Shown one piece after another: positions 11,424 to 16,987 of a stretch of 16,987 bases of DNA (position 1 is the stretch's first letter; every line of letters starts with the position of its first letter). This DNA is from CAZTCJ01 sp964612085 (GTDB lineage: Bacteria > Pseudomonadota > Alphaproteobacteria > JAJFIK01): contig CAZTCJ010000078.1 in assembly GCA_964612085.1 (NCBI GenBank), positions 1 through 16,987 of the forward strand. The letters are read 5' to 3'. A program made the position numbers and the translations under genes. Below the pieces are notes generated by a model that did no database searches, was not told the DNA's origin, and worked only from the letters and a program-made list of their open reading frames with translations.

Positions 11424-11674
11424 GGGACATGGTGACTGCCTTTTGGCAGCGAGTCTGCTGCCAGCGGGTGCCATCGGTCCCTATTTCGCCATCTTGTAGT
11501 CTATGAACAGGAAACCCCCTTGAAAAGACGGAACCAAAGGGGGCGTCAAGGGTACTACCTTTGTCTGGCCACAAGTGGAGTTCTGGCTTAGACAAAGGGG
11601 CGTGCAGGGACGTAAGCGCGTGCACGACTATCCGGGGACACGCTATTCGTGTCCTTGCCGCCGGAAAACCGGCG
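11424..11674. ncRNA. Candidate structured RNA or structured leader (unassigned)
   Basis: The 361-nt gap between the divergent SDR and OmpA-lipoprotein genes has no credible coding frame but contains six helices in series: 11424-11432 with 11471-11481 (nine pairs, two-base bulge, enclosing CTGCC-TTTT-GGCAG); 11515-11521/11537-11543 (7 bp); 11558-11566/11590-11598 (CCTTTGTCT/AGACAAAGG, 9 bp); 11601-11606/11621-11626; 11636-11642/11648-11654 (GGACACG/CGTGTCC); and 11659-11664/11669-11674 (CGCCGG-AAAA-CCGGCG). It matches no RNA family I know. On the plus strand it would be the leader of the lipoprotein gene, ending 79 nt before its ATG. An independent small RNA is also possible. Confidence 0.35.
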
Positions 11675-11753
11675 AACTGCGGTCGGTGGCGTGGTGAGGC
11701 CCGCGCGACAGATCGGTTTAAGACCATTGAACGAGAGGCAACTGGAGCAGACC

Positions 11754-12434
11754 ATGATTTCACGTTTCGCCATCAAAGCGCTCGCCCTTGTGTGCGCGGC
11801 CAGCTTCGCACTCGCAGCCTGCACGACGCAGGATGCCTATACCCGGGAAGAAAAAACCAACCGCGCCACGCGCGGCGCCATCATCGGCGCTCTGGGCGGC
11901 GCGGCCATCGGTGCCCTGACGAATACGTCGAGCGGCAAACAGGCGGCGCGCAACGCGCTGATCGGTGCGGGCATCGGCGCCCTCGCCGGCGGCGGCGTCG
12001 GCGCCTATATGGACCGTCAGGAACGCCGCCTGCGCGAGCGTCTGGACGAGACCGGCGTCGGTATCCGCCGGGTCGGCGACACCATCGAGCTGGTGATGCC
12101 GGGCGATATCACCTTCGCCACCAATCAGTCGGCGATCGATGCCGATTTCTATCCGGTCCTCGACGATGTGGCGCTGGTGCTGAACGAGTTCGACAAGAGC
12201 TATGTCAGCGTCGAAGGCCACACCGATACGACGGGCTCGCGCGAGTATAATCAGCAGCTCTCCCAGGAGCGGGCCAACAGCGTGGCGCGCTATCTGATCA
12301 ACCGCCGGGTGATGCCCGAGCGTCTGATCGTGACGGGCTTCGGTGAAGACCGGCTGGCGGTGCCGACCGGCGACGGCGTTTCGGAGCGGGCGAACCGGCG
12401 CGCGGTCATCCGCATTGAGCCTTACACCGGCTAA
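11754..12434 (+). CDS. OmpA-family lipoprotein with glycine zipper
   Basis: This 226-residue outer-membrane lipoprotein links the membrane to peptidoglycan. The signal peptide ends in lipobox LAAC (residues 20-23, lipidated Cys23). A Gly/Ala-rich segment GAIIGALGGAAIGAL...GAGIGALAGGGVGAY (41-85) is a glycine-zipper domain that may insert in or oligomerise at the membrane. Residues about 108-224 form the OmpA C-terminal domain, with VEGHTDTTGSREYNQQLS (153-170) and RANSVARYL (173-181) carrying the Asp and Arg that bind diaminopimelate. This domain order resembles YiaD/OmpA-like lipoproteins. ATG 11754 has GGAG at 11744-11747; an upstream extension of the frame lacks a signal peptide. A clear terminator follows at 12461. 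Confidence 0.93.
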   Translation: MISRFAIKALALVCAASFALAACTTQDAYTREEKTNRATRGAIIGALGGAAIGALTNTSSGKQAARNALIGAGIGALAGGGVGAYMDRQERRLRERLDETGVGIRRVGDTIELVMPGDITFATNQSAIDADFYPVLDDVALVLNEFDKSYVSVEGHTDTTGSREYNQQLSQERANSVARYLINRRVMPERLIVTGFGEDRLAVPTGDGVSERANRRAVIRIEPYTG

Positions 12435-12460
12435 GCGCCGCAAGGCCTTAAACCAACACA

Positions 12461-12501
12461 GGGTCCGGCTCCCTCTTCTCAGGGGGGGCCGGGCCCTTTT
12501 T
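12461..12501 (+). terminator. Intrinsic terminator after the OmpA lipoprotein gene
   Basis: GGGTCCGGC (12461-12469) pairs with GCCGGGCCC (12488-12496), nine pairs with one G-U, followed by TTTTT (12497-12501). It begins 27 nt after the stop codon. Confidence 0.9.
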
Positions 12502-12541
12502 CATGGCCGTAAACGCCTTTCGTGAAAGGCTCCAAGACAAG

Positions 12542-12556
12542 TTAACACTCTCTCAA
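12542..12556 (+). promoter_or_regulatory. Possible imperfect CtrA site upstream of the tipF-like gene
   Basis: TTAA-CACTCTC-TCAA differs by one base from the CtrA box TTAA-N7-TTAA. It lies 50 nt before the GTG start of the tipF-like gene, a plausible promoter position for a flagellar gene in the CtrA cascade. Confidence 0.35.
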
Positions 12557-12606
12557 CAGCCCGTTCGCACACTGCCTTTGAGGTCATTGAAGGGGAGAGC
12601 GGCACG

Positions 12607-13884
12607 GTGCTGTCACCGGGCACACATGCGGTTATTGCCGCCAGCTATCTGGCGTTTGCCTTGACGCTTGGGCTGACCCTGGCGCTCCAGTCCGCTCTGG
12701 GGGCGGCGCTCAGCGGTCTGATCGCCGCCGGGGTGGGTCTGGTCGCCCTGCAGATGCACGCGCTTTTTCTGCTGTTCCAAGACAAGGCGCGGACCGACAA
12801 GGCCCTGAAGACTCTGCAGACCGAGCATCTCGTTCTGCAAGGGGCGCTCGAAGAGGCGCGCGACGAGATGGGCGCCGTGGCCCGTTCCATCGAGGAGGGC
12901 ACGCGGGCGCGCACCGACCGGGTGGTCTCCGAAGTCAAGGTGCTGGAGACCTTGATCCGTCAGTTGAGTGACGGCATGACGCAAACCCACAAGGCCATGC
13001 AGGCGGCCATGGCCGGGCAAGCGGGGCAGAGACCTCCGGAGCCTGTGGATCAGGCCGGGCCGTGGAACGAGCCTGCGGCAGATCATCCTGCTCCGGAATA
13101 TGGGGGGGCGCCGCATGACATCGCCCTGGAAGATATCCGTGATGCGCTTGAGAACAACCGGATCGATATCTATCTGCAGCCGATCGTCAGTCTGCCCCAG
13201 AGACGGGTCCTGTATTACGAGGCTTTGAGCAGGTTGCGGGATGCGCAAGGCAGGCTGATCCTGCCGGATCAATATATCAGCGTGGCGCAGGCGGCGGGCC
13301 TGATGTCCGTCATCGATAATCTCCTGTTGTTCCGCAGTGTGCAGATTATCCGCCGGACGGCCTTGCGCGACCGATCCGTGGCGCTGTTCTGCAATGTCTT
13401 CGGCCATACGCTGCGGGAGGCGGATTTCTTCGAGCAGTTCATCGAGTTCATGGACTACAATACCGATCTCGCCGGGCAACTGGTTTTTGAGTTCACGCAA
13501 GCGGCGATCGAGCGGGCGAGCCCTCTTGAAATCGTCAATCTGCGGCGTTTGAGCGGGCTCGGCTTCCGGTTTTCCATGGACCGGGTGACGTCGCTTGATC
13601 TCGATCCGGACTTTTTGCGCGAGCGGAATGTCAAATTCGTCAAGGTCCCCGCCCATCTTCTGCTGGACCGGCAGGCCGCCCATGGCATGCGGGGGCATCC
13701 CTCGGATCTCAAGATGAAGCTGGAGCGCGCCGGTATCGATCTGATCGTGGAGCGGGTCGAGGACGAGCGCACCGTGATCGAGGTGCTGGAGTTCGACGTG
13801 GCCTTCGGTCAGGGCTTTCTGTTCGGCGAGCCCCGGCCGCTGCGCGACGGGCCGCTCGATGACCGGCTGCCGGAAGCGGTGTAG
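12607..13884 (+). CDS. tipF: TipF-like membrane protein with degenerate EAL domain
   Basis: This 425-residue protein has the TipF layout: two membrane helices (about 7-28 and 34-56), a cytoplasmic coiled coil (about 60-135), a Pro-rich linker, and an EAL domain (about 172-412). In Caulobacter, TipF is a c-di-GMP-binding polar protein needed for flagellum assembly. The EAL motif itself is present (YYEALSRLR, Glu205), as are Asn263, Glu295 and Lys346, but the catalytic DDFG loop is replaced by FSMDRV (322-327), so hydrolysis of c-di-GMP is doubtful and a receptor role fits. The start is GTG, with GGGGAG at 12592-12597. A near-CtrA site lies upstream. It is convergent with cheZ (24-nt gap). Assignment is by architecture, not alignment. 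Confidence 0.8.
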   Translation: MLSPGTHAVIAASYLAFALTLGLTLALQSALGAALSGLIAAGVGLVALQMHALFLLFQDKARTDKALKTLQTEHLVLQGALEEARDEMGAVARSIEEGTRARTDRVVSEVKVLETLIRQLSDGMTQTHKAMQAAMAGQAGQRPPEPVDQAGPWNEPAADHPAPEYGGAPHDIALEDIRDALENNRIDIYLQPIVSLPQRRVLYYEALSRLRDAQGRLILPDQYISVAQAAGLMSVIDNLLLFRSVQIIRRTALRDRSVALFCNVFGHTLREADFFEQFIEFMDYNTDLAGQLVFEFTQAAIERASPLEIVNLRRLSGLGFRFSMDRVTSLDLDPDFLRERNVKFVKVPAHLLLDRQAAHGMRGHPSDLKMKLERAGIDLIVERVEDERTVIEVLEFDVAFGQGFLFGEPRPLRDGPLDDRLPEAV

Positions 13885-13907
13885 CGTCTTTCTGAGCAGG
13901 CCCTGGA

Positions 13908-14555
13908 TCAGTCGAACATGGCGTCGATATCCGACTGGGCAATGCCTTCATCGCCAAGCGCCGGACCGTCGAGCGGCGGCTTGTCGGTCTCTTTGTCGTC
14001 GTCATTGCTGGCGGCTGCCGATGGCGCCGCCGTGGCGTCGAGCCCGAACGCATCGGCGATCCGCAGCACCCGGTCTTCGATGTGCTGCAGCGTCTGGACC
14101 ACCTTGTTGATGCGCTGGCCCGTAATGTCCTGAAAGGTGCAGGCCTCGAAAATGTTGGTGACGGCGGTGTCGACGAGCGCCTTGTAGGCCTCCGGATCCG
14201 TGCTCGGATCGGCATTCAGGATCCGCTCCGCGTTCTCCATGATGGTATTGGTGGCATCTTCCGTATGCTTGACGATGGCGCTCAATTCTCGGCCCGCGCG
14301 CGGCAGGCGTTCGGTACGCAGATCGTCCGGCTGGAGCGCGACGATTTCGTCCTTCATCTTGTCGATGATGCCCGCGATCGCCCGGAACTCGGTATAGACC
14401 TTGGTATCGACCGATGAGAAGAAATTCTGCATGGACGCGACCATGGCCTCGGACAGGCTGAGCACATCGACCAGATCCAGGTCCTTCTTCTCGCTCCGCC
14501 GCCGGAGTTCGGCGACGATGTCGTGAAAGGAGTCCTGTTGGACGCTGACGGCCAT
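13908..14555 (-). CDS. cheZ: Chemotaxis protein CheZ (CheY-P phosphatase)
   Basis: CheZ removes the phosphoryl group from CheY-P and so resets the flagellar motor. The 215-residue protein is mainly long helices, with the catalytic segment CTFQDITGQRINKVVQTL (139-156). Asp143 and Gln147 match the residues that, in E. coli CheZ, position the water for dephosphorylation. A flexible, Asp/Ala-rich linker (about 172-205) leads to a C-terminal peptide AQSDIDAMFD (206-215), the expected CheY-binding helix. The ATG at 14555 has AAGGAG at 14562-14567; a longer frame would need a TTG start. No other chemotaxis gene is adjacent, but the convergent neighbour is a flagellar-type tipF-like gene. Confidence 0.92.
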   Translation of the reverse strand: MAVSVQQDSFHDIVAELRRRSEKKDLDLVDVLSLSEAMVASMQNFFSSVDTKVYTEFRAIAGIIDKMKDEIVALQPDDLRTERLPRAGRELSAIVKHTEDATNTIMENAERILNADPSTDPEAYKALVDTAVTNIFEACTFQDITGQRINKVVQTLQHIEDRVLRIADAFGLDATAAPSAAASNDDDKETDKPPLDGPALGDEGIAQSDIDAMFD

Positions 14556-14676
14556 GGATCGCTCCTTGAAAATCAACCGGATGCGGAACGCTTGCGTTCG
14601 CGCTGGCCCCTTGCCCCTTATCGCAGGACGCTACGGTACGCTTGCGGCCCATAAGAATCCGTAAATCCCATATTGC

Positions 14677-14705
14677 TTGTCGCAAGACACCGGCTCCCGT
14701 ATGGT
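14677..14705 (+). promoter_or_regulatory. Possible promoter of the maoC-ribF genes
   Basis: TTGTCG (14677-14682), a 17-nt spacer and TATGGT (14700-14705) give correct sigma-70 spacing and a start near 14712, about 40 nt before the ATG. Both elements match only moderately. Confidence 0.4.
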
Positions 14706-14750
14706 GCGGGCCGCGAACTTTTGGAATGAGCCATTGCGGGACGGAATATC

Positions 14751-15203
14751 ATGACTGACGTTGGGGAAGCGGGGGCTCATGTTGAGGTCCTGACGATCGA
14801 GGATATGACGGTGGGCCGCACGGCGGCGTTCTCCAAGACCATCACCGATGCCGATATCGTGATGTTCGCGGGCGTGACCGGCGACACCAATCCGGTTCAT
14901 CTGGATGAAGACTATGCGGCCTCCACCCGCTTCGGCGGGCGCATCGCCCACGGCATGCTCACCGCCGGCCTTATTTCCGCCGTGCTCGGCACCAAGCTGC
15001 CGGGGCCGGGCGCGATCTATTTGAGTCAAACCCTGCGTTTCAAGGCGCCCGTCCGGATCGGCGACACGGTGGTGGCGCGGGCGACGGTTCAGGACGTGGA
15101 CATGGCGAAGAAGCGGGTCACGCTGGCCTGTGTCTGCACGGTCGCCGGTGCCACCGTCGCCGATGGCGAGGCGGTGGTCATGGTGCCTGGCAGCGGCGCC
15201 TGA
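14751..15203 (+). CDS. MaoC-family (R)-specific enoyl-CoA hydratase
   Basis: This 150-residue hot-dog-fold hydratase, PhaJ-like, adds water across trans-2-enoyl-CoA to give (R)-3-hydroxyacyl-CoA. The catalytic dyad motif GDTNPVHLDEDYA (residues 44-56) supplies Asp45 and His50, followed by FGGRIAHGML (61-70), a conserved MaoC block. Length and motifs agree with single-domain MaoC/PhaJ proteins. Possible roles are feeding fatty-acid intermediates into polyhydroxyalkanoate, or fatty-acid modification; no phaC is near, so the role is undecided. GGGACGGAA at 14738-14746 is a moderate ribosome site. The gene ends 31 nt before ribF and is probably co-transcribed with it. Confidence 0.92.
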   Translation: MTDVGEAGAHVEVLTIEDMTVGRTAAFSKTITDADIVMFAGVTGDTNPVHLDEDYAASTRFGGRIAHGMLTAGLISAVLGTKLPGPGAIYLSQTLRFKAPVRIGDTVVARATVQDVDMAKKRVTLACVCTVAGATVADGEAVVMVPGSGA

Positions 15204-15234
15204 GCGATCGGCATGGGAGCCTGACGAAACCCAG

Positions 15235-16197
15235 ATGGACGTCTTCCGCTCATATCGGGACATTCCGCCGGCCGCGCGCGGCGCCGTGGTGGCGCTCGGC
15301 AATTTCGACGGGGTGCATCTGGGCCATCAGGCGGTGATCGGCATGGCCCGGGAGACCGCCGACAGGATGGGCGCGCCCCTGGCCGTCATGGTCTTCGAGC
15401 CGCATCCGCGGGAATTTTTCACGCCCAACGGGCCGGCCTTCCGCCTGACGACCCTGGAGACCAAGGCGCGCCTCCTGGAGGGGCTCGGCGTCGATCTGGT
15501 GTTCGCTTTTCCCTTCGATGGGGATTTCGCGGCCCAGACGCCCCAGGCCTTCGTCATGGACGTGCTGGTGGGCGCGCTCGGCGTCGTCCATCTGGTGGCG
15601 GGAGAGGATTTCCGCTTCGGCCAGGGCCGGGCGGGTGACATGGCGCTGCTGGCCTATATGGGCGAGATGGAAGGCTTCGGCGTCACCCCCGTGGCCGCCG
15701 TGTCGGCGCAAGACGCGGACAACCGGATTTCCTCAAGCGCCATCCGCATGGCTCTTCAAAACGGCCAGCCTGAACAGGCCGCCCTGTTGCTCGGACGGCC
15801 CTGGGCCGTCGAGGGGCGGGTCTCCACGGGCGACAAGCGCGGGCGTACTATCGGCTTCCCAACCGCCAACCTGCATCTGGATGGCCTGATCGAGCCCAGG
15901 CTCGGGGTTTATGCGGTGGTGGCCGAGCTGTTCGAGGGGCCCCAGGCGGGCCGGTACGATGGCGTGGCCAATCTGGGCAGGCGCCCGACCTTCGGCCATT
16001 CCGACGTGGTGCTTGAGACGTTTCTGTTCGATTTCGAGGGGGATCTCTATGGCAAACGGCTCGCCGTGTCGTTCCTGGCCTTTTTGCGGCCCGAGCGGAA
16101 ATTCGACGGTCTTGAGGCCCTGAAACAGCAGATCCGCCTCGATACGGATGCCGCCCGCGCCGCCCTGGCGTTTCTGCGTTCCCAGAAGCGGATGTGA
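15235..16197 (+). CDS. ribF: Bifunctional riboflavin kinase / FAD synthetase
   Basis: RibF phosphorylates riboflavin to FMN, then adenylates it to FAD. The 320-residue protein has the N-terminal adenylyltransferase domain, with GNFDGVHLGH (residues 22-31), GEDFRFGQ (123-130) and ISSSAIR (165-171), and the C-terminal riboflavin kinase domain, with GRVSTGDKRGRTIGFPTANL (194-213) and NLGRRPTFG (246-254). The ATG at 15235 is chosen because homologous N-terminal sequence starts just after it; the ribosome site is weak (GGGAG about 16 nt upstream). It sits between maoC and ileS, the common ribF-ileS order. Its product, FMN, is the ligand of the riboswitch on ribB at 3179. Confidence 0.97.
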   Translation: MDVFRSYRDIPPAARGAVVALGNFDGVHLGHQAVIGMARETADRMGAPLAVMVFEPHPREFFTPNGPAFRLTTLETKARLLEGLGVDLVFAFPFDGDFAAQTPQAFVMDVLVGALGVVHLVAGEDFRFGQGRAGDMALLAYMGEMEGFGVTPVAAVSAQDADNRISSSAIRMALQNGQPEQAALLLGRPWAVEGRVSTGDKRGRTIGFPTANLHLDGLIEPRLGVYAVVAELFEGPQAGRYDGVANLGRRPTFGHSDVVLETFLFDFEGDLYGKRLAVSFLAFLRPERKFDGLEALKQQIRLDTDAARAALAFLRSQKRM

Positions 16198-16484
16198 GCG
16201 GTTTACGGGCCGCACGCCCATTGGTAAAAGCAAGGCATGCCAGAACCGAACAGCCATAGACGCGCCTGCGTGTTTCTCATACGGGCCCCGCGAATTAGCG
16301 GCCCGGTCTCCCGCTGACGCCTGACCGGCAAGCGAGGGGCCGGGGTTCGACAGGGCGCGCCTGACCCCGCGTCCGCCCATTGATTTATCTCCGACACCTG
16401 ATGACCGGCCATGCCGGTGAAACCGCCTGAGGCTCCGGCCACGACCATGGAAGGGGCAGGGCGTGTGAAGATGGAATGACACTG
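16198..16484 (+). other. Gene-free region between ribF and ileS
   Basis: These 287 bases contain no convincing gene. Two hairpins are visible: CGGGCC-CCGC/GCGG-CCCG (16282-16291 and 16298-16305, loop GAATTA, two-base bulge) and ACCGGC-CAT-GCCGGT (16404-16418). Neither has a U tract. A ten-codon frame (ATG 16447 to TGA 16479) ends five bases before ileS but contains no isoleucine codons, so attenuation by a leader peptide is unlikely. No T-box motifs are recognised. Confidence 0.5.
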
Positions 16485-16987
16485 ATGGCGCAAGACACCA
16501 AAGCACAGAAATCCGAGACCGGCGTCGATTACCGCGAGACACTGTTCCTGCCCCGGACGGATTTTCCCATGAAGGCGGGCCTGCCCAAGCGCGAGCCGGA
16601 GTTCCTGGCGCGCTGGGAGAAGCAGGACATTTATGCCCGCCTGCGGGAAGACGCGAAAGACCGGGAGCCCTTCTCCTATCATGACGGCCCTCCGTATGCG
16701 AACGGCCACATCCATATGGGCACGGCCCAGAACAAGGTTCTGAAGGACATCGTGGTGCGCTCCCAGCAGATGATGGGCAAGAACGCGCTGTTCGTGCCCG
16801 GCTGGGACTGCCACGGCCTGCCCATCGAATGGAAGGTGGAAGAGCAGTACCGGGCTGCCGGAAAGAACAAGGACGACGTGCCGGTGGTGGAGTTCCGCAC
16901 CGAATGCCGCGACTTCGCCAGTCAATGGATCGACATCCAGCGCGAGGTATTCATGCGCCGGGGCGGGTGCGCCGACTGGAAACGGCC
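16485..16987 (+). CDS. ileS: Isoleucyl-tRNA synthetase, N-terminal part (runs off the window)
   Basis: This is the first 167 residues of the class I synthetase that charges tRNA-Ile. The sequence SYHDGPPYANGHIHMGTAQN (residues 64-83) is the ATP-binding signature region, and FVPGWDCHGLPIEWKVEE (103-120) is strongly characteristic of IleS. The normal HIGH tetrapeptide reads HMGT here: the second His is Thr80. The ATG at 16485 is the first in frame that gives a normal N-terminus; upstream purines (GATGGAATG) are a weak ribosome site. Position after ribF is the standard gene order in many bacteria. The editing domain, KMSKS motif and anticodon domain lie outside. Confidence 0.97.
   Translation, partial: MAQDTKAQKSETGVDYRETLFLPRTDFPMKAGLPKREPEFLARWEKQDIYARLREDAKDREPFSYHDGPPYANGHIHMGTAQNKVLKDIVVRSQQMMGKNALFVPGWDCHGLPIEWKVEEQYRAAGKNKDDVPVVEFRTECRDFASQWIDIQREVFMRRGGCADWKR

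Noticed and set aside
12613..13698. 361-residue minus-strand frame opposite the tipF-like gene
   Set aside because: The opposite strand shows membrane helices, coiled coil and an EAL domain; this frame shows none.
16447..16479. Ten-codon leader peptide upstream of ileS
   Set aside because: It has no isoleucine codons, no clear ribosome site, and is not followed by a terminator/antiterminator pair.
16203..16925. 240-residue minus-strand frame at the right end
   Set aside because: It is antisense to ileS, whose signature motifs are clear.
1..16987. Search for CRISPR arrays, insertion sequences, tRNA/rRNA genes, phage or toxin-antitoxin genes
   Set aside because: No regularly spaced repeats, transposase motifs, terminal inverted repeats with target duplications, tRNA cloverleafs or phage proteins were recognised.

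Overview
The window looks like chromosomal DNA of a GC-rich alphaproteobacterium. The main clues are a groESL operon under a CIRCE element, a TipF-like degenerate EAL protein beside a CheZ, a perfect CtrA-type site (TTAA-N7-TTAA), a stand-alone ribB behind an FMN riboswitch, and the order ribF-ileS. No mobile element, CRISPR array, tRNA or rRNA is visible. Most genes are ordinary core or accessory chromosomal genes; the least explained material is in the intergenic regions. The genus cannot be fixed from the sequence.

Layout. 1-876: 5' end of groEL and complete groES on the minus strand, with promoter and CIRCE operator; a terminator-like hairpin overlaps the groES stop codon. 928-1627: a small cysteine-rich lipoprotein and, convergent to it, an 81-residue two-helix membrane protein. 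1763-3080: a compact operon of a short PadR regulator and two multi-pass membrane proteins joined by overlapping codons, with a palindromic operator inside its promoter. 3144-4144: FMN riboswitch and ribB. 4141-6628 (minus): an alkylation-repair operon, ada/alkA fusion, then ogt, then a DUF1203 protein; the last gene shares stop-codon bases with convergent ribB. 6700-6803: strong hairpins. 6814-8259 (minus): a LuxO/NtrC-like sigma-54 response regulator without a linked kinase, with short tandem repeats across its start. 8509-9118: CtrA box and an Arg-rich exported protein. 9133-9451: a gene-free block of strong hairpins. 9553-11392 (minus): a Crp/Fnr regulator and an SDR oxidoreductase. 11424-11674: a gene-free, highly foldable stretch. 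11754-14555: an OmpA-family lipoprotein with a clear terminator, the TipF-like protein, and convergent cheZ. 14751-16987: a MaoC-family hydratase, ribF and the 5' part of ileS.

How the parts connect. RibB (early riboflavin synthesis, controlled by FMN) and RibF (riboflavin to FMN and FAD) are two ends of one pathway, about 11 kb apart. The ada/alkA-ogt operon is a self-contained methylation-damage response, with the Ada N-domain as likely sensor and activator. TipF, CheZ and possible CtrA sites suggest a motile organism whose polar and flagellar genes follow the CtrA cell-cycle programme. The best candidates for something undescribed are the structured RNA-like region before the OmpA lipoprotein, the hairpin block at 9133-9451, the DUF1203 gene in the alkylation-repair operon, and the CtrA-box-linked Arg-rich secreted protein.
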